From positions 1 to 5,501 of the forward strand of contig CAMQUV010000090.1 in NCBI GenBank assembly GCA_947037995.1: 5,501 nucleotides of DNA, in the 5' to 3' direction. Shown in pieces: positions 1 through 5,373 of the stretch. The position numbers were made by a program, and so were the translations under genes. This stretch comes from an uncultured Rikenellaceae bacterium. Its GTDB lineage: Bacteria > Bacteroidota > Bacteroidia > Bacteroidales > Rikenellaceae. Within the stretch, counting starts at the first letter, position 1. Each line of letters begins with the position of its first letter. Below the pieces are notes generated by a model. It saw only the letters and a program-made list of their open reading frames with translations. It was not told the DNA's origin and did not search any database.

Positions 1-164
1 GACATCATGTATTGTTGGAAATTAGCTACAGGAAAATAGCTCATAGTCACAGTGTCGCCTTTTACGGCTAGTTCAGATAGTTTACCTCTATTGTGTTCCT
101 GCGAAAAGGCTTGCGTAAAGGAAAATAGCGCTATTGTTAGGGCTAGAATTAGTTTTGTTTTCAT
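1..164 (-). CDS. 5' end of an exported protein of unknown function (runs off the left edge)
   Basis: The reading frame opens at the ATG at 164-162 and stays open to the window edge, giving 54 codons. The N-terminus, MKTKLILALTIALFSFTQAF, is a clear Sec signal peptide: two lysines, a hydrophobic core and a likely cleavage near AFS|Q around residue 22. There is no lipobox, so the product is probably periplasmic or secreted. The visible mature part (EHNRGKLSELAVKGDTVTMS and onward) matches no family I recognise. It starts only 12 bp after the stop of propeller gene D and is probably co-transcribed with it. A broken second copy of this 5' end lies at 1253-1318, between propeller genes C and D, so the gene appears to have been duplicated together with a propeller gene. 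An 11-bp direct repeat inside it (30-40 and 119-129) matches the deletion seen in that copy. Confidence 0.72.
   Translation of the reverse strand, partial: MKTKLILALTIALFSFTQAFSQEHNRGKLSELAVKGDTVTMSYFPVANFQQYMM
10..164 (-). repeat. Full-length copy of a duplicated 5' gene segment
   Basis: Two blocks of this segment recur at 1253-1318. Positions 10-40 match 1253-1283 without a mismatch (31 bp). Positions 119-164 match 1273-1318 with four mismatches in 46. The two blocks share the 11-bp word AGGAAAATAGC (30-40 and 119-129), and the 89-bp interval from one copy to the other is absent from the right-hand segment. This marks a tandem duplication of a propeller gene with its downstream neighbour. 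Confidence 0.85.
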
Positions 165-176
165 AATTATTTGGTT

Positions 177-1211
177 TTATAGTATAATTTCGTAAAAATA
201 TGGTTTGTCATTTTCATTACCTAGTGCGTAAAGTTTATTGAACTTTTTAGAGTATGCTAGAAACTCAACCTCTCTATCTAACGTAATTTTTCGCGTTGGT
301 TCTCCAGCTGGATTGAAGCAATATATAGTATTGCTTCCTTGGTTTGCAGATTTTAATATTTCATTGCTATAAAGCATGAAATATTCATTATCAGAAGATG
401 TAACGCTTAAATTACCTTTAAGGTTTTCGCCATATTGCCGTACACCTGTCATTATATCAGTTGAAAAAGATTTGAATTTAGGGATGGAAAATAAATATTC
501 TTTCAGTTTTGTAACTTTAGAATCACTGTAGTTAAAGAATTTGATAATACTTCCAAAATTTGATGTGTAAATGAAATTGTTATTGCTGCTAGGAACTATT
601 TTACCTTGAAAGCCCATTGCTAAATCATGATTATTGAATTTAGTTTCAGTTTCTGGGAAATCCTCAAAATAATTTGCAACTTCAAGTTTTTCATTTAATA
701 AAGCAAACTGTTTATCACTATCGTTAAAAAGTCCTGTTGCAATACTTGTGCTGTCGTTAAGTGGTGTTATAGTAAGATATGTGATGATATTGTCAGGTAG
801 TTTATTTTTTCTTGTGTTGTAATCACAACCATCATATAAGCTATCGCTTATCCAAATGCTTCTTTTCTGCGATGGGTATGTGAATAGGCCATTTTTATAT
901 GGCTGGGCGGATAACATCCCTGTTATTTCATTAGGCCCACGCCCCACTCTGAATATATTAAATTTATTGTCTGGATTTTCGATATCATATAGATTAATGT
1001 GGTATTCATCATTTCCCCAGGGTTTTACGACAAGATATTTGTCGGTTGCAAACATGCTTATAGGTGAAAATCTCTCGTCGATTTGCAATTCAAGACGTAA
1101 AGTTTTTGCAGTATTTTTTTTTGTAAATAGTTCATCAATATCTTGATTGCTCTTCGCACATCCTATTGATAGTAATCCTATTAAGTTTAGAAATATATAG
1201 TTTAGCTTCAT
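177..1211 (-). CDS. TolB-like/6-bladed beta-propeller lipoprotein (paralogue D)
   Basis: The 344-residue product begins with a lipoprotein-type signal, MKLNYIFLNLIGLLSIGCAK, with the probable lipidated cysteine at residue 18; the serine at -3 is not ideal for a lipobox. The mature start, CAKSNQDIDE, is polar and acidic. The motif FRVGRGPNEITGM at about 87-99 and the C-terminal GEPTRKITLDREV at about 303-315 are shared with gene C and, in looser form, with gene B. The GRGPxE motif is common in Bacteroidales 6-bladed propeller proteins (TolB-like type). Such proteins are predicted to be lipid-anchored solenoid or propeller binding proteins; no substrate is known to me. Gene C is a paralogue of the same length, about half identical by eye, with long shared blocks such as PYKNGLFTYP and GLFND.DKQFA. 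The start is the only sensible one because it supplies the signal peptide. It lies 41 bp after the remnant at 1253-1318 and 12 bp before the next gene. Confidence 0.85.
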   Translation of the reverse strand: MKLNYIFLNLIGLLSIGCAKSNQDIDELFTKKNTAKTLRLELQIDERFSPISMFATDKYLVVKPWGNDEYHINLYDIENPDNKFNIFRVGRGPNEITGMLSAQPYKNGLFTYPSQKRSIWISDSLYDGCDYNTRKNKLPDNIITYLTITPLNDSTSIATGLFNDSDKQFALLNEKLEVANYFEDFPETETKFNNHDLAMGFQGKIVPSSNNNFIYTSNFGSIIKFFNYSDSKVTKLKEYLFSIPKFKSFSTDIMTGVRQYGENLKGNLSVTSSDNEYFMLYSNEILKSANQGSNTIYCFNPAGEPTRKITLDREVEFLAYSKKFNKLYALGNENDKPYFYEIIL

Positions 1212-1252
1212 TTTTTTTATTTTTGTTCAATAACCAATTTTACACTATAAAA

Positions 1253-1318
1253 TATTGTTGGAAATTAGCTACAGGAAAATAGCGCAATTGCTAGGGATAG
1301 AATTAGTTTTATTTTCAT
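1253..1318 (-). pseudogene. Deletion remnant of the signal-peptide gene at 1-164
   Basis: An ATG at 1318-1316 starts a 17-codon frame, MKIKLILSLAIALFSCS, ending in TAA at 1267-1265. The first 15 codons correspond to the signal peptide of the gene at 1-164, with three amino-acid changes, and the rest is the same DNA as codons 42-52 of that gene read in another frame. An 89-bp out-of-frame deletion between two 11-bp direct repeats explains the structure exactly. The remnant starts 13 bp after the stop of gene C, just as the intact gene starts 12 bp after the stop of gene D. By chance the fusion makes a miniature lipoprotein-like signal ending LFSCS. It is most likely a dead relic, although a 17-residue peptide could still be translated. 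Confidence 0.8.
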
Positions 1319-1331
1319 AGTGCGTTGTCTT

Positions 1332-2366
1332 TTATAGTGTAATTTCATAAAAATATTGTCGGTCATTTTCCGTACCTAGGGCATATAGTTTATTGTATCT
1401 TTTAGAATAGGCGATTTGTTGCACTTCTCTATCGAGTGTGATTTTGCGAGTAGGCTCGCCCTCAGAACCGAAACAGTAAATCGAATTGGACACCAGCTCG
1501 GGATTGTCAATATATTTTTCGTTACTATGTAGGACATAGTATTCTTTCTTAGAAGATGATGCGCTTATGCACCCTACCACATTGTTTTTACTTAGCCCGA
1601 CCATAGTCAACTCTCCTTGGGATAGCGATTTGAATTCAGGAATACTAAAGATGTATTCACATAGTTTCTTTATCTGTCCATTTTTATACTCAAAGAATTT
1701 AAGAATACTACCATTGCTACCTGTAAATATAAACATAGAGGGGTTAAGAGGCGTGATATTTCCTTGAAAGCCCATAGTGAGATCGTTATTACTAAACGGA
1801 GCGTCGGTCTTAGGGAATTCCTCAAAATATTGTATGACTTCAAATTTATCATTGAGTATTGCAAATTGCTTATCTATGTCATTAAACAGACCTCTTGCTA
1901 TTATTGTGGAATCGTTTAACATTGCATGACCTTGAGTTGATATATATTTCGTAGGGTGTTGAATTTTTGTGATATTTTGGTCACACATGTTATATATGCT
2001 ATCATTTAACCATATGCTGCTTGACTGACGAGGGTACGTGAACAGACCATTTTTGTATGGGTGAATATCTGCCATACCGGTAATTTCATTTGGACCACGT
2101 CCTATTCTGAACATATTAAATGTATCTTTCGGATCAGTTATATTATGAAGATGGATATAGTATTCATCTTTCATGTATGGTTCGATTATAAGGTAGTCGG
2201 CATTTGTTGTCATTCTACCATACTCATAGCTGTCATTGAGCTTATGTTCCATACGGCTTGTTGCAGCATCTATTTGATTGGAGAATATATCGTCAATATT
2301 TTCAGTTTCTTTCGAACAGGAGGTAAATAGAAGGACAAATATTGTGAGATGGAAGTGTGTTTTCAT
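1332..2366 (-). CDS. TolB-like/6-bladed beta-propeller lipoprotein (paralogue C)
   Basis: The 344-residue product starts MKTHFHLTIFVLLFTSCSKE, a short lipoprotein signal with the candidate lipidated cysteine at residue 17. The following residues, CSKETENIDD, are acidic, which resembles the lipoprotein export signals that send Bacteroidota lipoproteins to the cell surface; surface display is an inference. The FRIGRGPNEITGM motif lies at about 86-98 and GEPTRKITLDREV at 303-315. Gene D is a same-length paralogue, so the two arose by tandem duplication, and their divergence shows this was not recent. The gene follows the NVEALA-type peptide gene at 2435-2659 by 68 bp, with a strong hairpin between them. 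No enzyme motif is visible. A binding or sensing role for the propeller is only a guess from fold and location. Confidence 0.86.
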   Translation of the reverse strand: MKTHFHLTIFVLLFTSCSKETENIDDIFSNQIDAATSRMEHKLNDSYEYGRMTTNADYLIIEPYMKDEYYIHLHNITDPKDTFNMFRIGRGPNEITGMADIHPYKNGLFTYPRQSSSIWLNDSIYNMCDQNITKIQHPTKYISTQGHAMLNDSTIIARGLFNDIDKQFAILNDKFEVIQYFEEFPKTDAPFSNNDLTMGFQGNITPLNPSMFIFTGSNGSILKFFEYKNGQIKKLCEYIFSIPEFKSLSQGELTMVGLSKNNVVGCISASSSKKEYYVLHSNEKYIDNPELVSNSIYCFGSEGEPTRKITLDREVQQIAYSKRYNKLYALGTENDRQYFYEITL

Positions 2367-2389
2367 AATTATTTTAACATAGTGAATTT

Positions 2390-2420
2390 ATTATGTCTGA
2401 CTTATAATGTCAGACATAAT
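2390..2420 (-). promoter_or_regulatory. 12-bp perfect hairpin between the peptide gene and propeller gene C
   Basis: The arms ATTATGTCTGAC and GTCAGACATAAT pair perfectly over 12 bp around a 7-nt AT loop. The structure begins 14 nt after the stop of the peptide gene and ends 23 nt before the ATG of gene C. On the transcribed strand it is followed by AAATTCAC and not a T-run, so it is not a standard intrinsic terminator. It could be an mRNA processing or 3'-stabilising hairpin that sets the ratio of peptide to lipoprotein, or a palindromic operator. The hairpin itself is certain; its role is not. Confidence 0.75.
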
Positions 2421-2434
2421 GTTAATTAATAGAA

Positions 2435-2659
2435 CTATATGTATAATTTCCCTGGCATATCAATACCACCAAAATTAAAGCAATTGCCTGCACCCCTGCA
2501 ATTCCCAGTAGATCCTCCTGGGAATGTTACTTCATAATCTACTGCCAACGCATCGATGTTTTCAAGCATCATAGGGTCGAGGTCTGTTGTTTGGCTGTTA
2601 TAAGAGTTGGGCGGCAACGCCACTCGAAAAACTGCCTGTCGGCACACTAAATTACTCAT
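2435..2659 (-). CDS. NVEALA-family-like small cysteine-containing peptide with an atypical N-terminus
   Basis: The 74-residue frame has YNSQTTDLDPMMLENIDALA at about residues 20-39. NIDALA corresponds to the NVEALA signature that follows the leader in this Bacteroidales peptide family. The C-terminal part holds the only cysteines of that region, in CRGAGNC, followed by a glycine-rich tail ending MPGKLYI. Family members normally begin with a lysine-rich hydrophobic leader. Here the 19 residues before YNSQ start MSNLVCRQAVFRV, which are polar and unlike a signal peptide. The DNA encoding them is about 87% conserved in the damaged copy at 3846-4030, but there it is in a different frame from the YNSQ part. 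I chose the ATG at 2659 because the damaged copy has the matching ATG with an in-frame stop just before it; the frame here extends to an ATG at 2722 only because that stop is missing. The gene precedes propeller gene C, the usual partner type. It may be functional, leaderless or already decaying. Confidence 0.6.
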   Translation of the reverse strand: MSNLVCRQAVFRVALPPNSYNSQTTDLDPMMLENIDALAVDYEVTFPGGSTGNCRGAGNCFNFGGIDMPGKLYI

Positions 2660-2700
2660 TGGCTTATTCTTTAAGTTTTTATAAAGATTGTAAATTATTT
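2590..2700 (-). repeat. 5' peptide-gene repeat, copy 1 (partner at 3962-4071)
   Basis: This 111-bp segment matches 3962-4071 with about 13 mismatches and one 1-nt gap by eye. It spans the DNA upstream of the peptide start and the first 23 or so codons, ending at the AGCCAAA of the YNSQ motif. The core is more GC-rich than its surroundings (GCCGACAGGCAGTTTT followed by CGAGTGGCGTTGCCGCC) and contains a small GGCG-TTGC-CGCC inverted repeat. Past the DPMML codons the two peptide genes diverge much more, so the leader region is the conserved part at DNA level. Confidence 0.85.
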
Positions 2701-2747
2701 TGATTATATGATACAACAACAATTAGTTGTGTGTATGTTCTATTTCG

Positions 2748-2764
2748 CTGTTTTCGTGAAACAG
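2748..2764 (-). other. Short hairpin upstream of the peptide gene
   Basis: CTGTTT and AAACAG form a 6-bp perfect inverted repeat with a 5-nt loop in the 152-bp spacer between gene B and the peptide gene, the longest spacer in the window. No T-run follows it, so I do not call a terminator. A repeat this short can arise by chance. I see no convincing TAnnTTTG plus TTTG promoter pair in this spacer. Confidence 0.3.
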
Positions 2765-2811
2765 TTTGAAAAACATATCGCTTATCTTTGGGTTAGTGAG
2801 CGGCCGGCTTT

Positions 2812-3786
2812 TTACAATTTAAATTCGCATATTGGATTCTCTTGGTTTGAGTCATAACCGATTATTGTATCGCCGCTCGGGTCAATTTCAAATGCTACTA
2901 TCTGACGATCTAAAGTGTATTTTTCCAGTGGTTTGCCCTCAAAAGAGAAAGTGTAAATATATTTACCCCCATTTAGCAATTCCTCATTATCAAAAATCTC
3001 AGCAAAAGTAACACCAGAAAATAGAGCGTACACCTTATCCTCTCCAATTTTTACATCTAAATATCCCTCTATTTGTCCTTCGTCAGAGCTGGTAGGGATG
3101 CCTCCTTCGCCAATATGTATAAAGTTTTTGTCGGTTTTGGTATTATAGATTTGCAGCACATCACCCATTTTCGTTGCCCCTACTATAATTCCATTTTCAG
3201 GATTAGATTCAATTGACATTTGATTTATATAGGGATCCTCATTGCTATTTGGAATATTGAACAGAGACTTTAGTTTTTCGGCATTATCATTGTAGATTTC
3301 AAGATTAAATTCGGTCTTCAAATTAGAAATCCAGTATGTGTTATCTGAAATTCGTCCAATTGATGGGGTTTTTTCGATTTTATGTCCGCTAGTCATCAAC
3401 GAACTATCTTTTATGTGCTCACCCTTGATAGTATAATATACCAGTTTACAATTATCAGAATCTAACAACTCAATAATGTCATTATCGGTAATTCTCATTT
3501 GTGAGGGTGTGAGCAGTTCTTTCGGACCTCTACCCTTAGTGCCGAAGCTATTGATTAGTGAAACATCTTCACGATTAAATAGTTGAACTATAGGCGAATT
3601 GCTATTATCCATAATTACAATCATATCATCGTGTAGAGTTAGTGCTGATGGGAAACCGCAATTAACTATGTCTTTGTGTTCTAATGTTTTACTTATAAGG
3701 TTTTTTTCCTTTACGACGTTATTTTCAGGTGTAGATTGGCAGCCAAAAAGCATTATGGCAAGCAGTGCTAGTGTTAAAATTTTCAT
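2812..3786 (-). CDS. TolB-like/6-bladed beta-propeller lipoprotein (gene B)
   Basis: The 324-residue product has an excellent lipoprotein signal, MKILTLALLAIMLFGC, with lipobox LFGC and the lipidated cysteine at residue 16. The motif FGTKGRGPKEL at about 81-91 and the C-terminal GKPLEKYTLDRQI at about 284-296 match the two landmarks of genes C and D, so B is a more distant member of the same family. Between them lie repeated four-strand-like blocks typical of propeller blades. The first 16 codons are identical at DNA level to those of gene A, and the identity ends exactly at the cysteine codon, after which the two proteins are unrelated in sequence (QSTPENN against TSSTQSES). The gene follows the frameshifted peptide gene by 59 bp with a hairpin in between. 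The product should sit in the outer membrane, possibly facing outside; its ligand is unknown. Confidence 0.86.
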   Translation of the reverse strand: MKILTLALLAIMLFGCQSTPENNVVKEKNLISKTLEHKDIVNCGFPSALTLHDDMIVIMDNSNSPIVQLFNREDVSLINSFGTKGRGPKELLTPSQMRITDNDIIELLDSDNCKLVYYTIKGEHIKDSSLMTSGHKIEKTPSIGRISDNTYWISNLKTEFNLEIYNDNAEKLKSLFNIPNSNEDPYINQMSIESNPENGIIVGATKMGDVLQIYNTKTDKNFIHIGEGGIPTSSDEGQIEGYLDVKIGEDKVYALFSGVTFAEIFDNEELLNGGKYIYTFSFEGKPLEKYTLDRQIVAFEIDPSGDTIIGYDSNQENPICEFKL

Positions 3787-3860
3787 GAGATATTTATTTA
3801 AAGTTAGTTAAATGTACTGTTTGCACAGTATTAAAATTTAGTAAATTATTTGGATACTTT
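3739..3860 (-). repeat. 122-bp direct repeat, copy 1 (partner at 5181-5302)
   Basis: This block matches 5181-5302 with two mismatches (positions 3839 and 3845) and no gaps. In transcription order it contains the last codons of a peptide gene (encoding KVSK and a TAA stop), an AT-rich spacer with the TACTGT-GCAA-ACAGTA hairpin, the translation start, and the 16 codons of the lipoprotein signal. It ends exactly with the TGC of the lipobox cysteine. Its near-identity, against unrelated flanks, indicates recent duplication or gene conversion. Confidence 0.97.
3815..3830 (-). promoter_or_regulatory. Hairpin with GNRA-type loop upstream of gene B
   Basis: On the transcribed strand TACTGT-GCAA-ACAGTA gives a perfect 6-bp stem closed by a GCAA loop, a stable GNRA tetraloop in RNA. 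It lies 15 nt after the peptide stop codon and 28 nt before the ATG of gene B. There is no T-run, so it is not a classic terminator. A processing, stabilising or regulator-binding site fits; none is shown by the sequence. Confidence 0.6.
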
Positions 3861-4030
3861 TACAACACGGACAGTTCCTCCAAATGGGCAATGTGCATCT
3901 CCGCTTCCTCTGCATACAACTTTGTCCCAGTTTGCAAGCATCATTGGGTCTGTTTTAGCTATTTGGCTGTTGTAAGTGTGGGTGGCGACGTCACTCGGAA
4001 AACTGCCTGTCGGCTCACCAAATTATTCAT
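3846..4030 (-). pseudogene. Frameshifted NVEALA-type peptide gene
   Basis: The ATG at 4030 gives MNNLVSRQAVFRVTSPPTLT and stops soon after. The conserved peptide part is in another frame: YNSQIAKTDPMMLANWDKVV, then CRGSGDAHC and a tail ending VRVVKVSK with TAA at 3848-3846. Against the intact copy at 2435-2659 the DNA has one net missing base just before the YNSQ codons, which explains the shift. YNSQ, DPMML and CRGxG are shared with that copy, but the NVEALA-type word is degraded to NWDKVV. No start codon lies in the YNSQ frame before it; only the internal ATGs of DPMML remain, giving at most a 32-residue product. It sits in the expected place between propeller genes A and B. The best reading is a pseudogene. 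A programmed frameshift is possible but no slippery sequence is evident. Confidence 0.62.
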
Positions 4031-4071
4031 TGGCTAATTCTTTAAGTTTCCATAAAGATAGTAAATTATTT
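3962..4071 (-). repeat. 5' peptide-gene repeat, copy 2 (partner at 2590-2700)
   Basis: This 110-bp segment is the partner of 2590-2700, about 87% identical by eye and one base shorter. It covers the spacer after gene A and the leader region of the damaged peptide gene. Some differences change the residues encoded in the ATG frame (for example TGC/AGC, GCG/ACG, TTG/TCG) and others are silent, so selection on a protein leader is not evident. Confidence 0.85.
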
Positions 4072-4091
4072 GAAATTGAGTGAATGATTTA

Positions 4092-5228
4092 TTAATTATC
4101 TCTCTTCGCTCTATAAAGAACTAGCACTGGATTTGAGTCTTCGGTGAGTGCAGTTCGCAACTTAGCAGTCGCCTCGGACGTGTCATTTAAGATTGATATT
4201 GGCGAGAGGGAGCTTACAAGTCCCGAATTATAATTATCGGTATAACTAACTGCAAACACAGGTAGCCCATCGCTGTCTACAATCATTTCATTACTGTTAT
4301 ATTTAATGATATTATCTTCAACTATAATAGAGTAAAATTTTAAATCAAGTACATATTTCCCGAAAATTAATCCGTCATTGATATATACCGAAAACAATGG
4401 TGAAGGGATTTTTGAACTGCCTCTGTCCATACGGTATTTGTCTGCTTGCGCTTGATTCCATTGAGTCTGAGGTCTTTCGGTATTGTTTATACTGATAGCT
4501 ATATATGGCTTCGGGCTTCCGTCTTTAGGGTCTATTTTGTATAGAGTATCCGAGTAGGGGGGAAGTAATAATAACTCTTTACCATCACGTATAAAATCTG
4601 ACTTGCCTTGACCATATAGAAATCCATAGCCTGCTAAATGTTTGTTATGGGGAAGGTATTGCATAATTTCATTACCCGATGTGTCTGCCACTGAATACAT
4701 ATAACTAACAGACTTTCCATCTGCAAATCCAGTACGTTGTGAAATTAGATAGTTGCCCGTTTCACTAACTTGATATGTGGCACCACGCAGCAATTTCACA
4801 CTTTCAATAAACTCACCATCAAGGTTGTATTGTAATGCCTTAGCCGAGTGCGGGTCAATAAGTGTTACATTGCCAGCATCTTCATCTACAATAAAATCAC
4901 CTAAGTATAGATATTCATTATTTGCTCGCCCTTTTTTGTCTATGGAGTTCAGGAATTTCCCGTTAGCATCAAAGATTTTGAGGGTATTACTGGTAAGAAT
5001 ATATATATTATCATTAGTTATCTCCAACTTATCTATTGTTCCAATAAATGATTGTTCGGTCGTTTCGAGCGGCACAAACTTATACCGTTCGTAGTAATCA
5101 GAGAATTGCGCGTCTTTTACTTCGTCAGATGATGTAATGTTTATGGACTGGACAGTAGATTCGCTTTGAGTGCTGCTTGTGCAGCCAAAAAGCATTATGG
5201 CAAGCAGTGCTAGTGTTAAAATTTTCAT
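4092..5228 (-). CDS. 6-bladed beta-propeller lipoprotein (gene A)
   Basis: The 378-residue product opens with the same signal as gene B, MKILTLALLAIMLFGC, lipidated at Cys16, then a serine/threonine-rich linker. From about residue 49 it follows the Bacteroidales 6-bladed propeller family (DUF5128-like): YKFVPLETTEQSFIGTIDKL at about 49-68, a first blade ending NIYILTSNTLKIFDANGKFL, and the landmark IDKKGRANNEY at about 96-106. Relatives usually have GxGRGPGEY there, so the GRG-P core is altered to GRANN. The C-terminus, TEDSNPVLVLYRAKRDN, resembles the end of the partial gene at 5374-5501. Length is normal for the family. The protein is expected to be a lipid-anchored envelope protein of unknown ligand. 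It is the upstream partner of the damaged peptide gene 61 bp downstream. Confidence 0.88.
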   Translation of the reverse strand: MKILTLALLAIMLFGCTSSTQSESTVQSINITSSDEVKDAQFSDYYERYKFVPLETTEQSFIGTIDKLEITNDNIYILTSNTLKIFDANGKFLNSIDKKGRANNEYLYLGDFIVDEDAGNVTLIDPHSAKALQYNLDGEFIESVKLLRGATYQVSETGNYLISQRTGFADGKSVSYMYSVADTSGNEIMQYLPHNKHLAGYGFLYGQGKSDFIRDGKELLLLPPYSDTLYKIDPKDGSPKPYIAISINNTERPQTQWNQAQADKYRMDRGSSKIPSPLFSVYINDGLIFGKYVLDLKFYSIIVEDNIIKYNSNEMIVDSDGLPVFAVSYTDNYNSGLVSSLSPISILNDTSEATAKLRTALTEDSNPVLVLYRAKRDN

Positions 5229-5302
5229 GAGATATTTATTTAAAGTTAGTTAAATGTACTGTTTGCACAGTATTAAAATTCAGTAATTTATTTGGATACT
5301 TT
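5181..5302 (-). repeat. 122-bp direct repeat, copy 2 (partner at 3739-3860)
   Basis: The partner of 3739-3860 at a constant offset of 1442 bp, with two mismatches in 122. Here it links a peptide-gene remnant to gene A. Immediately beyond both ends the sequences differ completely: inside gene A it stops at the Cys16 codon, and upstream it stops within the last codons of the peptide remnant. Confidence 0.97.
5257..5272 (-). promoter_or_regulatory. Hairpin with GNRA-type loop upstream of gene A
   Basis: Identical to the hairpin at 3815-3830 (6-bp stem, GCAA loop on the transcribed strand), 15 nt after the stop of the peptide remnant and 28 nt before the ATG of gene A. It is part of the 122-bp repeat, so its conservation here reflects the duplication and is not independent evidence of function. 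Confidence 0.55.
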
Positions 5303-5329
5303 AGTGCAGTCTAGTTTACCCATACAGTT
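5288..5329 (-). pseudogene. 3' remnant of a small cysteine-containing peptide gene
   Basis: Thirteen codons, NCMGKLDCTKVSK, and a TAA stop at 5290-5288 remain, preceded directly by an in-frame TAA at 5332-5330. The KVSK ending is identical to that of the damaged NVEALA-type gene before gene B, and the two spaced cysteines fit the tail of such peptides. The position, between two propeller genes, is where a peptide gene would be expected. Nothing resembling the YNSQ or NVEALA part is visible in the 44 bp up to the previous stop codon, so most of the gene has been lost. The call is inference from position and the shared tail. Confidence 0.5.
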
Positions 5330-5373
5330 TTAGTGGGTGTGAGTAATTAAAATGTAAGGCAGAAATAAAATGA

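Noticed and set aside
856..1146. Plus-strand open frame of 96 codons
   Set aside because: It lies wholly inside gene D on the opposite strand, has low-complexity runs and resembles no family; it is a shadow of the real gene. The same applies to other plus-strand frames at 1567-1767, 2061-2330, 3599-3811 and 4777-5094.
2390..2420. 12-bp inverted repeat as inverted ends of an insertion or an invertible promoter site
   Set aside because: The arms are only 7 nt apart, with no second copy elsewhere in the window, no target duplication and no recombinase gene; a hairpin is the simpler reading.
2435..2722. Longer 95-residue version of the peptide gene starting at 2722
   Set aside because: The extra 21 residues come from the spacer, and the homologous DNA before the other peptide gene has an in-frame TAG two codons before the ATG. 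The start at 2659 is better supported.
2801..2812. GC-rich palindromic words (CGGCCG, GCCGGC) just after the stop of gene B, considered as a terminator
   Set aside because: The overlapping 6-bp palindromes do not form a stem with a loop, and no T-run follows on the transcribed strand.
3846..4030. Programmed ribosomal frameshift in the second peptide gene
   Set aside because: No slippery heptamer or downstream structure is evident near the frame change, and the intact copy differs by a simple one-base indel, so a disabling frameshift is more likely.
5229..5256. Possible Bacteroides -7 box (TAACTTTA on the minus strand) before gene A and likewise before gene B
   Set aside because: It differs from TAnnTTTG at the last base, lies within about 20 nt of the ATG, and no TTTG element is found at the right distance. 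In such AT-rich DNA the match is not significant.
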